Shown one piece after another: positions 7,748 through 16,254 of a stretch of DNA of 23,800 nucleotides. This DNA comes from Deferribacteres bacterium (GTDB taxonomy: Bacteria; Chrysiogenota; Deferribacteres; Deferribacterales; Geovibrionaceae): the NCBI GenBank assembly GCA_023395255.1, contig JAEWZN010000005.1, forward strand, positions 1-23,800. Reading direction: 5' to 3'. Every line of letters begins with the position of its first letter. Within the stretch, counting starts at the first letter, position 1. The position numbers and the translations under genes are program-made. The notes under the pieces are model-generated. The model saw nothing but the letters and a program-made list of their open reading frames with translations. It did not search any database and was not told where the DNA came from.

Positions 7748-8110
7748 ATGATTGGAATCGGGTTCGACAAACTTGACGAACTTTCCGAGGGTGTATTCTA
7801 TGTGGATGAAAGACGCCGCATAATCTTTTGGAACAAAGGCGCAGAGGAGATCACGGGCTATCTTAAGTCTGAGTGTGTGGGGAGAATGTGTTACGATAAC
7901 ATTCTGCGTCACGCTGACGGCTGTGGCAGAGAACTTTGCAGGACAGACTGCCCCATGCAGAAAACCCTTAAAGACGGCAAACCCAGAGAACTGGATGCTT
8001 TTCTTCTGAGCAAAAACGGGGAAAGAGTTCCCTGTACGGTAAACATAAAGCCTCTGTATGACTCAACCGGAGCCATAAGGGGAGCAACAGAAAACTTCAG
8101 TATTCGGTAA
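7748..8110 (+). CDS. Single PAS-domain protein with cysteine cluster
   Basis: A 120-residue protein consisting of one PAS domain and no output domain. The core reads LDELSEGVFYVDERRRIIFWNKGAEEITGY, then a cysteine-rich insertion CYDNILRHADGCGRELCRTDCP, then the closing strands GERVPCTVNIKPLYDSTGAIRGATENF. The inserted cysteines (CxGxxLCxxxCP type) are typical of PAS domains found at the front of bacterial cyclases and sigma-54 activators and may bind a metal or sense redox state. The ATG at 7748 follows AAGGTG by about seven bases; a longer frame from GTG at 7697 has no such site. It probably works by protein-protein contact with a partner encoded elsewhere. Confidence 0.78.
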   Translation: MIGIGFDKLDELSEGVFYVDERRRIIFWNKGAEEITGYLKSECVGRMCYDNILRHADGCGRELCRTDCPMQKTLKDGKPRELDAFLLSKNGERVPCTVNIKPLYDSTGAIRGATENFSIR

Positions 8111-8174
8111 CATACTGAAACATTTCCGTTTCATCAAACAGTTATAATCCTTCGAAACTTACGGAGGATTATAC

Positions 8175-8426
8175 ATGCTTGAAACCGTTGCTGTGGTGCT
8201 GGGCATTGTTCATGCAATAACTATGCTTATCTTTGTCCCTGTCTGGAATGTGCTTTCCAAGCTGAACAAAAGTATAGGCGGCGTTAAGGATGCATTGCAG
8301 GATCTCAAACTTCATATATCTGAAAAATATTCCACAAAAGATGACTTCTACCGCCTTGAAAGGCAGTGTGAGGAGGCTGTGCAGCGCGCCCATGAAAGGA
8401 TCGACGCGCTGACCGGCAAGTGGTGA
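8175..8426 (+). CDS. Small membrane-anchored coiled-coil protein, unknown function
   Basis: An 83-residue protein I do not recognise. Residues about 4-24 (TVAVVLGIVHAITMLIFVPVW) form one hydrophobic segment. The rest is a charged helix with coiled-coil character (LSKLNKSIGGVKDALQDLKL, then FYRLERQCEEAVQRAHERI). A strong GGAGG lies nine bases before the ATG, which makes translation credible. The layout resembles small phage-type or envelope proteins, but no phage genes are near. It ends three bases before the convergent NADH dehydrogenase stop. Confidence 0.6.
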   Translation: MLETVAVVLGIVHAITMLIFVPVWNVLSKLNKSIGGVKDALQDLKLHISEKYSTKDDFYRLERQCEEAVQRAHERIDALTGKW

Positions 8427-8429
8427 GGC

Positions 8430-9692
8430 TTAATCCTCACCGTTATAGAATCTCCATTTCTTTTCGAGTATAAGCCTTGAGCCCCTGCGGAAGGTAAGGT
8501 AAGACCACGCCCACTGCGACACAACAAGGAAGCGGTTTTTAAACCCTGCCAGATAGTATATGTGAACCAGAAGCCACGCAACCCATGCAGGGAAGCCTGT
8601 GAGGCGCATTATTCCGAATTCGGTTATGGCCTTGCTCCGGCCAATGGTGGCCATCTGCCCTTTGTCTCTGTATTTGAAGGGCTTTCTGGGCTTCCCCTTA
8701 ATCTCTTTCTCTATGAGATCCGCAAGGTAGTTCCCCTGCTGCATGGCAACGGGAGCTATGCCGGACAGCGGTTTGCCCTCATCATCCGGAAAACAGGCGC
8801 AGTCACCCGCAGCGAATATATCCGGATGCCCCGGAAGGCTCAGGTCGGCTGTGACTGCTATGCGGTTCATTCTGTCCTTTTCCACAGTAAAGTCAGTGTC
8901 AACCGAGTTTGCCTTAACCCCTGCCGCCCAGAGAACAGCCGTTGTCTCTATCCTTTCGTTGCCCACATTCAGGCCGTTTTCGTCTATGTTTGTCACTATG
9001 CTGTTTGTCCACACCTGAACACCAAGCTGCTCAAGGGATCTTGTGGCCCATGCTGAAAGCTTCTTGCTGAATGAGGGGAGGATGCGGTTTCCGCCCTCAA
9101 TGAGTATTACCCTTGTGAGTTTTGCGTCAATATTTTTAAAGTCACGCGCGAGGGTGTAGCGGCTCATTTCTCCTATTGCTCCCGCCAGTTCAACTCCGGT
9201 GGGGCCGCCGCCGACAACTGCGAAGGTGAGATATTTTTTCTGCAGGCTCCGGTCGGATGTTTTCTCAGCGTTTTCAAAGGCAGAAAGAACGCGCCTGCGT
9301 ATTTCTGTGGCCTGTTCAAGGGTTTTCAGCCCCGGAGCATGCTGCTCCCAGTGTTCATTGCCGAAATAGGTATGTTTTGCGCCGCAGGCTATGATCAGGT
9401 AGTCATACTGCAAATCGCCGAAGTCTGTGACAACCTTCTTCTCAGCGGAATTGATGCATAGAACCTTTCCCTGCACCACCTTGATATTGTCGTATTTAGC
9501 GAGCAGGCTTCTGACCGGAACTGCAATATCCGCCGGGTTGAGCCCCGCCATTGCCACCTGATAAAGCAGCGGCTGGAAAAGATGATGGTTGGCTTTATCT
9601 ATGAGAGTCACATCCGCGTCTTTAACATTGCCGAGACCTTTGGCAGTATTTAACCCGGCGAACCCGCCGCCGATAATAATGATTTTTTTCAT
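8430..9692 (-). CDS. Type II NADH:quinone oxidoreductase (NDH-2)
   Basis: A 420-residue single-subunit, FAD-containing enzyme that passes electrons from NADH to membrane quinone without pumping protons. The FAD site is IIIIGGGFAGLNTAKGLG at the N-terminus. The NADH site is FAVVGGGPTGVELAGAIGEM near the middle, and the second FAD contact is IFAAGDCACFPD. The hydrophobic and basic C-terminus (WVAWLLVHIYYLAGFKNRFL) is the usual membrane anchor. Start at 9692 (MKKIIIIGG): GGAGG lies about six bases before it, and the frame's nine extra upstream residues are unlike the family. It is convergent with the small gene at 8175-8426 and divergent from the gene at 9843. Related sulfide:quinone reductases are a less likely alternative because the active-site cysteines are not evident. 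Confidence 0.88.
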   Translation of the reverse strand: MKKIIIIGGGFAGLNTAKGLGNVKDADVTLIDKANHHLFQPLLYQVAMAGLNPADIAVPVRSLLAKYDNIKVVQGKVLCINSAEKKVVTDFGDLQYDYLIIACGAKHTYFGNEHWEQHAPGLKTLEQATEIRRRVLSAFENAEKTSDRSLQKKYLTFAVVGGGPTGVELAGAIGEMSRYTLARDFKNIDAKLTRVILIEGGNRILPSFSKKLSAWATRSLEQLGVQVWTNSIVTNIDENGLNVGNERIETTAVLWAAGVKANSVDTDFTVEKDRMNRIAVTADLSLPGHPDIFAAGDCACFPDDEGKPLSGIAPVAMQQGNYLADLIEKEIKGKPRKPFKYRDKGQMATIGRSKAITEFGIMRLTGFPAWVAWLLVHIYYLAGFKNRFLVVSQWAWSYLTFRRGSRLILEKKWRFYNGED

Positions 9693-9803
9693 GTCTTCCT
9701 CCGGATGCAAAAGAGACAAAGCTAATGTATGCCGCTGATAATTAGTTATTTATTTTTGCAGGTCAAGGGTTTATTTTGGTTTTTTTAATGTTCTTTATCT
9801 TGA

Positions 9804-9809
9804 TATAAT
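9804..9809 (+). promoter_or_regulatory. Candidate -10 element (TATAAT)
   Basis: A perfect TATAAT lies 33 bases before the ATG at 9843 in an AT-rich spacer. No convincing -35 box is visible, so this is only suggestive of a housekeeping promoter for the cysteine-cluster gene. Confidence 0.35.
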
Positions 9810-9842
9810 ATCACAGTGTTATACATATTATGAGGTTTTTTG

Positions 9843-10499
9843 ATGTTTATTTATGAACAAATACTGAAAAACGTTGCCGGCGAACTGGGAGAGGTGAAGT
9901 CGGATGCCTGTCTGGGCAGGGCGGCACAAAAGGCGGCGGAAGCCGCGGAAGAGATAATAAACGCTGAAAAGGATAAGACTTCGTTTGAATTGATTGCATG
10001 CAAGGTGGGGTGTGCCCACTGCTGCGTTGTTTATATTACCGTGCTTTTGCCGGAAGCTGTCAATATTGCCCGTTATCTGGAGAGGGGAGGGGAAGGGGAT
10101 AAATTTATTCCTCTTCTTGAAAACAGAGTAAGGGAAACAATGTGGACTGATGAGCAGGACTGGAGCCTGCTTGGTAAAAAGTGCATTTTTCTGGATGAGA
10201 GCGGCGCATGTTCGGTTTATCCGGTGCGCCCGCTGCTTTGCAGGGCTGTGACCTCTGTTTCCGCTGAGGACTGCCATGAGGCGCTTGCGTCAAGGATCAT
10301 GGGAGAGGAGACTCCCGTGCTGATGAATCTCACAGTGAAAAAGGCATACGAGCAGGGATTCAGGGCGCTGGCGGACGGAATGAGCGGGGCAGGCATGGAC
10401 AGCGCAGGGCTTGAGCTCACCCGTGCCGTGCTTTTCGCCCTGAAAAATAATGACATAGCCCGAAGGCTGAAAAACGGGGAGAAGATACGCCCCTTTTAA
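9843..10499 (+). CDS. YkgJ-type zinc/iron-chelating cysteine cluster protein
   Basis: A 218-residue soluble protein of the CxxCxxCC (UPF0153/YkgJ) type. The two metal-ligand blocks are CKVGCAHCCVVYITVLLPEA (about 57-76) and KKCIFLDESGACSVYPVRPL followed by LCR (about 117-140), with a further cysteine in AEDCHEAL. The family binds zinc or iron; no reaction is established. ATG at 9843 is preferred over the TTG just before it because GAGG lies seven bases upstream. The TAA stop overlaps the stop of the convergent MgtC-type gene: TTAA at 10496-10499 serves both. Confidence 0.8.
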   Translation: MFIYEQILKNVAGELGEVKSDACLGRAAQKAAEAAEEIINAEKDKTSFELIACKVGCAHCCVVYITVLLPEAVNIARYLERGGEGDKFIPLLENRVRETMWTDEQDWSLLGKKCIFLDESGACSVYPVRPLLCRAVTSVSAEDCHEALASRIMGEETPVLMNLTVKKAYEQGFRALADGMSGAGMDSAGLELTRAVLFALKNNDIARRLKNGEKIRPF

Positions 10500-11749
10500 G
10501 CTGCAATATAAAGTGCCAGCCCGCCGGCTGCGAGGGCTGTTACGAATACAGCCATGACCCTGAGCCCGATCAGTCTATTGGAAATGAACAGCACAAGAAA
10601 CCCCTTGAGCAGCGTGTTTGTGGCAGCAGCGGTCATTATTGCCATTGATGCCGTGGTATGGCTGAGACCTTCGTGAGCCAGCCTTGCCATTGAGATTGTT
10701 ATGGCATCCACATCCGTGAGCCCGGAGAAGAAAGCAAGCACGATTATGCCCGCATCGCCGAAGGATTCCTTAATAAACTGCGAAAAAAGCAGAATTACGG
10801 AGATCAGGGTGGCGAATTTCAGCGCCGGTTTTATCTGAAAAGGGTTGCTGAGCGGCGGAACGTCCGCTTTTACCTCTTTGTCCCGCGAGCGTGTGAACCA
10901 GAAAAAGGCCATGCCGATATAAACTGTCAGTCCGCTTACAACAAGGGGAACTGCCACAAGTTTCAGCAGTTCCTTATTTACGACAGAGACCTCTATGAGC
11001 ATCCTGGGAAACATGGTTCCGCAGGCTATGAGTATTCCGGCGGAGAAAACCCTTTTAAGCTGTGAGTGCTTGCCCAGTCTGGAGAAGGAGAGGGTAAGCG
11101 CTGTTGAGGAGACGAGACCGCCGAGGATTCCTGTTATCATAATCCCTTTGCCGGCTCCGGCTATGCGTATGGCGAAATATCCTGCAAAAGACATCCCGGT
11201 TATCAGCACCACAAACCACCACACCTCATAAGGGTTCAGTGCGGCGTAAGGGCCGTAGCCTTTGTCAGGCAGAACAGGCAGGAGCACAACTGAGATAAGC
11301 AGAAGCTTGAGCGTGGCGTGTATTTCCTTTGCCTCTAGCTTTTTTACCCATTGGTAAACAACGGGCTTCATACTCAGGATCACTGCTGTAACCACTGCGA
11401 TGGATGAGGCTATTGTCATGAAGCCGAGGGAGGAAAGAATGCCGAGGCAGAAGGTTATGGCGGCGGCAATAACCGTGGTTATCCCGACCCCGTGAGGGCG
11501 GCCGCAGTCGCTGACGTGAACGGCGGTCAGGAGGACTGTAACCGCGGCAAAGGCTATGCCCGCAATGAGCAGGTTATCGTAAGTATTGCTTATAAAGCCT
11601 ATTATGCCGCCCAGAAGGCCTATCAGTCCGAAGGTGCGCAAACCGAAAAAGGGCGAGGACTCACCGTCTATGACTTCTCGCCAGCCTCTTTCAAGCCCGA
11701 TGAGAAGCCCCAGAGCAAGGGACAGAAACAAAGGGATAAACTCGTTCAT
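10496..11749 (-). CDS. MgtC/SapB-DUF4010 family membrane protein
   Basis: A 417-residue inner-membrane protein. The first about 140 residues match the MgtC/SapB type (LALGLLIGLERGWRE, GLRTFGLIGLLGGIIGF), and the remainder is a multi-spanning DUF4010-like domain (GGLVSSTALTLSFSRL, FFSGLTDVDAITISMARLA). The pairing of the two domains is common, but the function is unproven; MgtC itself modulates membrane ATP synthase and adaptation to low magnesium. AAGGTG lies about five bases before the ATG. It is the last gene of a leftward run and starts 87 bases after the stop of the diguanylate cyclase. That spacer is AT-rich and could hold its own promoter. Confidence 0.85.
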   Translation of the reverse strand: MNEFIPLFLSLALGLLIGLERGWREVIDGESSPFFGLRTFGLIGLLGGIIGFISNTYDNLLIAGIAFAAVTVLLTAVHVSDCGRPHGVGITTVIAAAITFCLGILSSLGFMTIASSIAVVTAVILSMKPVVYQWVKKLEAKEIHATLKLLLISVVLLPVLPDKGYGPYAALNPYEVWWFVVLITGMSFAGYFAIRIAGAGKGIMITGILGGLVSSTALTLSFSRLGKHSQLKRVFSAGILIACGTMFPRMLIEVSVVNKELLKLVAVPLVVSGLTVYIGMAFFWFTRSRDKEVKADVPPLSNPFQIKPALKFATLISVILLFSQFIKESFGDAGIIVLAFFSGLTDVDAITISMARLAHEGLSHTTASMAIMTAAATNTLLKGFLVLFISNRLIGLRVMAVFVTALAAGGLALYIAA

Positions 11750-11836
11750 GCAAGCACCTTCATTAATATATTTAATAATACTTTAGCTTATTTTATAAAG
11801 GATAACAAATGAAGAAATCCGAAAAAGAGGACAGAA

Positions 11837-14803
11837 TCAGTCCAGAACTTTCAGGCTGACGTTGTTGCGGCCTGCGTCTTTTGCCTTGTAAAGCTCCTCA
11901 TCGGCGGCTTTGTATATGGTGTCCATATCGAACTTGGTGTATTTTGACAGATTAATGCATATTCCGCCGAAGGATGAGGTCACATAGTCTGATGCAGTGT
12001 TGCCTGTGTGTTCGATCCTGAGGTTTTCCACCGCGCTGCGGATCTTTTCCAGAAAAGTGGCACTTTTTTCACCGTCCAGTCCGCTGAAAAGGAGGCCGAA
12101 CTCTTCTCCGCCAAGGCGGAAGCTGTAGTCTGAGCTTCTGAGCATAAAGCCTTTTATGCAGTGGGCAATAGTTTTCAGCACCATATCCCCGCGAGTGTGC
12201 CCGTATGTATCGTTGTACTCCTTGAACTTGTCCACATCAAGCAGGACGAATGTAAGAAACTTACTGTCACGGCGGACTCTTTTAAGCTCGGCATTAAGCA
12301 CTGTGTTAAAAAAGCGCCTGTTGTGCAGCCCGGTCAGCTCATCGGTGAGGGAGAGTTCTTCCACTTTTTTCCTGTCAGTTATGTCCTGCCTGATGGAGAG
12401 CATGCCTATAACTGTGCCTTCGGAATCGAATTTCGGGGAGACAGTGGCTTTTATCCAGTAGAGCTCTCCGTTTTTGCGCTTGTTTCTTATCTCTCCTGTC
12501 CATTTCTCACCGGACAGAACCATAAAGCGTATGTCGTCCGCTGTGGGCGGGTCATTTCTGTCATATTTGAGGTCGTTGTGCTTTTTACCGATCAGTTCTT
12601 CTTTGCTGTAGCCGGATATGCGGCAGAAGGCTTTGCTCACTGAGGTTATCAGCCCCTTCTTATCAGTCTCGGACACTATGACGTTTTCGTCTATTATATC
12701 AACATATTCATTCAGCTTGGCGTATGCATTTTTAAGCTCATACTGTGCCTTCCGCATTGCTGTTATATCCTGAACAGTTCCTGTTATAACCTTCTCTCCG
12801 TCTTTCAGAAGGGATGTTACCGCTTTTGCAAAGACCCACTTCTCCTGCCCGCCGGAATCTATCACCTTGTATTCCGTCTCAAAGGGTATGTTTTTTCTGG
12901 AGAGATCCTGAAGGTGCTTTTTAAGTCTGTTGCGGTCATTTTCGTGAATTCTCTCCAGAAAACTTTCCAGATCAAGTTCCTGTCCTTCCCTGATTCCGTG
13001 GATAGTGTAGAACATTCTGGAGAGCCAGAGCCTGCCTGAATACGGGTTCCACTCCCAGTTGCCTATGTTTGAGATGGTCTGGGCGTTCTCAAGGCTTGCC
13101 CTTGTTTTTATCAGCTCATCGTGGAGCTCTTTTCTTGTGGTTATATCACTGAAAGTGGCGGCAGTTTTGTCCACCCTGTCCGCGTTTCCGGTGAAGAGAG
13201 GCATAACATTCACAAGAAACCAGCGTGTATTCCCGTCATTTCTTTTCAGACCTATCACACTGTCCACAGAGGGCTTTCCGTTTGTTCTGCATGCTGCTAT
13301 GGGCGGACAGAAACTTCCGGTTATTCTGTCCTCCTCGTCCACAAATTTCAGCCCGACCGATTCCAGAGTTCTGCCTATGATACCTGTATCGCCTATGCCG
13401 AACATCTCCCGCAGGCTGGCGTTTATGCCTATTATACGCCCCTGACCGTCCTGTAGCAGTACACCTTCGCGCATTACGGCAATAACGGTTTTAAAGCGTT
13501 TTTCTGTTTCCTGCCTCTCTTCTGTTTCTTTAATAAGAGCGATATGCTTTTCTTCCAGACGTTTTTCAAACTCCACCCTTTCGTCAATCATCCGGTTGGC
13601 ATATTCGGCAAGGATTTTGAATTCAGTGAAAAACAGTTCATCCGATGTTATTCTGGCGTTTTCGTCCCTTCCGCGTTCAAAGAAAAGCATGAATGAGCCG
13701 AAGCTTCTCTTTATTCTGTCGGATATTCTGCGGGCGATTACCGAGATTATTATGAGTATGACAAAAAGTACGCCTATTGTTTGTATTATGCTGTTTCTGG
13801 TCCGCTCGGCAATCACGTTTCTTTCTGCCAGATATTCTGCTTCTATATCATCAATATACAGGCCGGTTCCGTAAATTACGTTCAGTTCCCTGTCTGTTGT
13901 GAAGTATGATATTTTATTTAGCGGCTTACCGCCTTTGGTTTTCGGATACAGGTAGGAGTAAAAAGTGTGATCCTCTTTTTCGAGGGCTTCTTTTATTTCA
14001 AGGTACGGATATTTTCCGGTGGAATCCTGAAACTTTTCAAAATACAGGGGGGGCTCGTATAAGGTTCCGAAGTTGGCATGCAGATAGCCGTCAAAATCAG
14101 CGACTATGAAATAACCGTCCTGCCCCAGTGTCATATGTGCCAGTGCGCGGAGTATTTTTTCACGCATTTGGCTGGTGAATGCTTCCCTGTTCAGCTGCAC
14201 ACCTATTATCAGACCTGATTTTTCTTCATATGCTGCGGATGCTGTCATGCTGTAAGGCGCCCGTTCTTCTTTCGGAGCGCTTGTGAAGCGGATATTAGCC
14301 CTGAACCCTGTAAGAGCATTCCGGTACAGTGTTTCATAGGGGTTCAGACCGTCTGCATCAGTGTATGACAGTGCATGGCTGCCTGTGAGTTCAGGCATTG
14401 AGGAGTGAGCGAGAAATGTTCCCTCCCTGTCCATTATAAAAATATCCGTATGAAGGTTTATGGCGAGGGAGACAAGGGTGTTTACCAATCGTTCCCGCGA
14501 TTCGTATTCTGTTATCTTCTGGGCTGTAGCAAGAATATTTGTGAGGTTTGAGGATGTGAATCTGCCTATTTCGTCTTCTGTACGTCCCTTTTCAAAGTCC
14601 ACGAAGGCTTTTACTTCGTCAACCTGTGAGCGGATAAGTTCTTTTCTGTTGTTAATCTGTGTTGTTTTCAGCGCTGCGGTTTCTTCCCCGAAGCGCTGAT
14701 TTATCTCCTTTACCCACAAAAAACCTATGGTAACGACTGTGACAACAGCCGCAGTGAACGCTGATAAAAATATCTGTTCAGATAGGTTTTTGAATTTAAG
14801 CAT
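11837..14803 (-). CDS. Membrane sensor diguanylate cyclase (Cache-PASx3-GGDEF)
   Basis: A 988-residue receptor expected to make cyclic di-GMP from GTP. In order: membrane segment about 11-31; a large periplasmic region about 32-337 with Cache features (HTDIFIMDREGTFLAHSSMP, GQDGYFIVADFDGYLHANFG, YFTTDRELNVIYGTGLYID); second membrane segment about 338-358; a coiled linker; three PAS domains at about 430-560, 570-695 and 698-812; and a GGDEF domain at 815-988. The active site is GGEEF at 898-902, and the inhibitory RxxD site is intact (RSSD, 889-892), so product feedback is expected. No EAL phosphodiesterase domain is attached. AAGG lies seven bases before the ATG. Only 23 bases separate it from the STAS gene upstream, so the two are probably co-transcribed. 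Confidence 0.93.
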   Translation of the reverse strand: MLKFKNLSEQIFLSAFTAAVVTVVTIGFLWVKEINQRFGEETAALKTTQINNRKELIRSQVDEVKAFVDFEKGRTEDEIGRFTSSNLTNILATAQKITEYESRERLVNTLVSLAINLHTDIFIMDREGTFLAHSSMPELTGSHALSYTDADGLNPYETLYRNALTGFRANIRFTSAPKEERAPYSMTASAAYEEKSGLIIGVQLNREAFTSQMREKILRALAHMTLGQDGYFIVADFDGYLHANFGTLYEPPLYFEKFQDSTGKYPYLEIKEALEKEDHTFYSYLYPKTKGGKPLNKISYFTTDRELNVIYGTGLYIDDIEAEYLAERNVIAERTRNSIIQTIGVLFVILIIISVIARRISDRIKRSFGSFMLFFERGRDENARITSDELFFTEFKILAEYANRMIDERVEFEKRLEEKHIALIKETEERQETEKRFKTVIAVMREGVLLQDGQGRIIGINASLREMFGIGDTGIIGRTLESVGLKFVDEEDRITGSFCPPIAACRTNGKPSVDSVIGLKRNDGNTRWFLVNVMPLFTGNADRVDKTAATFSDITTRKELHDELIKTRASLENAQTISNIGNWEWNPYSGRLWLSRMFYTIHGIREGQELDLESFLERIHENDRNRLKKHLQDLSRKNIPFETEYKVIDSGGQEKWVFAKAVTSLLKDGEKVITGTVQDITAMRKAQYELKNAYAKLNEYVDIIDENVIVSETDKKGLITSVSKAFCRISGYSKEELIGKKHNDLKYDRNDPPTADDIRFMVLSGEKWTGEIRNKRKNGELYWIKATVSPKFDSEGTVIGMLSIRQDITDRKKVEELSLTDELTGLHNRRFFNTVLNAELKRVRRDSKFLTFVLLDVDKFKEYNDTYGHTRGDMVLKTIAHCIKGFMLRSSDYSFRLGGEEFGLLFSGLDGEKSATFLEKIRSAVENLRIEHTGNTASDYVTSSFGGICINLSKYTKFDMDTIYKAADEELYKAKDAGRNNVSLKVLD

Positions 14804-14826
14804 CGGTCTGCCTTAATTATGGGGCA

Positions 14827-15162
14827 TCACCCGTAGCTTGCAAGTGCGGATTCTGTATTTTCGTAAATCTTAAGCACTTTATGCAGACTGGTGATCCTTA
14901 GTATATCTGTGATTCCGGAATTTACCTCAGACAACCTGAGATCGCCGCCGGAGTGACGCAAATCCGCAGCGGCTTTAACAAGGGTCCCCAACCCGCTGGA
15001 ATCAATGTAAATTGCTTTGTTCATGTTTATGACCGCATTGACGCAGCCGGACTCAGCGAGCTCTCTGATGAGCTTGCGGAAGTCTTCCAGATTGTCATAG
15101 TTTATGGATTTCGGCGGCGTTATGACAACGCTGTTGCCGCCTTCCTTCTTATATTTCCACAT
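14827..15162 (-). CDS. STAS-domain anti-sigma factor antagonist-like protein
   Basis: A 111-residue single STAS domain related to SpoIIAA/RsbV. The phosphorylation segment YIDSSGLGTLV has the conserved serine pair at 55-56, and the rest of the fold (SVVITPPKSINYDNLEDFRK, GGDLRLSEVNSGITDILRIT) is complete. In the family, a partner kinase phosphorylates the serine and thereby switches partner binding. No kinase, phosphatase or sigma factor is adjacent. Its place just ahead of the diguanylate cyclase suggests that it modulates or reports on that sensor; this is inferred. The ribosome site before the ATG is weak (GGGAC). Confidence 0.85.
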   Translation of the reverse strand: MWKYKKEGGNSVVITPPKSINYDNLEDFRKLIRELAESGCVNAVINMNKAIYIDSSGLGTLVKAAADLRHSGGDLRLSEVNSGITDILRITSLHKVLKIYENTESALASYG

Positions 15163-15231
15163 ACAGTCCCATTTTATTATGAATTATATGTTCTTAACCC
15201 TGCTTTGTAAACTCAATGTAGAATCTCAGTT

Positions 15232-16209
15232 TTACGAGGTGAAGAATACATAGGCCATGTAAACAACATAGAGCGCAGCTATGCACCATGAAACAATGGA
15301 TATTCGCCTGTGCTTTTTTGCGCTCTTATCAAGCTCTATTCCCAGAAGCACAAGGGCAACAACTATGGATGTGATAAGCACCGCCACTGTGTTTACCCTG
15401 CTTACTGATGAGTAGACATCACCTTTAAAGTAAAACAGGTCACATACGCCTATTATGGTCACATTGAATATATTGGAGCCAATAAGGTTGCCCACTGCCA
15501 TGTTCACTGAGCCTATTTTTACCGCGGCTATACATACGGCAAGCTCAGGCAGGGATGTTACAAATGCCAGCAGAAAGTTGCCCACGAACGAGCCGCCCAG
15601 ACCGGTGTCCGTCGCTATGAAATCTGCTGACTTGCTGAGAGCCAGACCCGCGGCAACTATGATTGCCGCTGAAACAGCAAATGAGATAAAGGCGGATGAA
15701 AGAGTTGTTCCGTTGACATCAGCTTCCTCAAGCTCCGCTTCCAGTTCGTCTTTATGAATGTAGGCTGTGTACATGGAGATAAAATAAACAGCGAAAATTG
15801 CTATGCTTGTCACGTTCAGCCAGCCTATGGAAGGCATTGGGACGAAGAGGCCAACTCCGCTTATCATAGTGAGGATAATGACATAAAGCCCGGTCGTGAC
15901 GTTTGATTTGCTGGCATGGGCGAGTATGCTGCCTTTGCGGTACATGGCATCCATTATGAAGATAACCAGCATGTTGAACATGTTTGAACCGTAAACATTG
16001 CCGAAAGCCAGATCAGGGTTGTCCACAATGGTTACTGCTCCGACCGAGGATATAACTTCCGGCAGACTGGTGGAGGCCGCAATCAGGGTGAGGCCTATGA
16101 AGCTGTGCCCAAGCCCTGTTTTTTCGGCAATAACATCTCCGCTGACGGACATTTTTTTACCGGCAAATATCACCGCCGCAGCGGACGCGAGGAAAAGAAG
16201 ATAATACAT
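15232..16209 (-). CDS. Ca2+/cation antiporter (CaCA family, YrbG-like)
   Basis: A 325-residue inner-membrane exchanger with ten or so hydrophobic segments in two inverted halves. The paired alpha repeats are visible: GHSFIGLTLIAASTSLPEVI with GNVYGSNMFNM in the first half, and GGSFVGNFLLAFVTSLPELA with GNLIGSNIFNV in the second. The TSLPE glutamates are the ion-binding residues of the family. An acidic loop (DELEAELEEAD) separates the halves, as is usual. The ATG at 16209 lies eight bases after AAGGTG; a GTG at 16218 would sit within that site. Its start is 45 bases from the Crp/Fnr stop. It would exchange calcium for sodium or protons. Confidence 0.9.
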   Translation of the reverse strand: MYYLLFLASAAAVIFAGKKMSVSGDVIAEKTGLGHSFIGLTLIAASTSLPEVISSVGAVTIVDNPDLAFGNVYGSNMFNMLVIFIMDAMYRKGSILAHASKSNVTTGLYVIILTMISGVGLFVPMPSIGWLNVTSIAIFAVYFISMYTAYIHKDELEAELEEADVNGTTLSSAFISFAVSAAIIVAAGLALSKSADFIATDTGLGGSFVGNFLLAFVTSLPELAVCIAAVKIGSVNMAVGNLIGSNIFNVTIIGVCDLFYFKGDVYSSVSRVNTVAVLITSIVVALVLLGIELDKSAKKHRRISIVSWCIAALYVVYMAYVFFTS

Positions 16210-16254
16210 ACTCAGCACACCTTAAAATATTTCAGATTAATTTTTTGAAATAAG

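Noticed and set aside
12156..12643. Plus-strand frames opposite the diguanylate cyclase
   Set aside because: Shadows of the PAS/GGDEF coding region, which has complete catalytic motifs on the minus strand.
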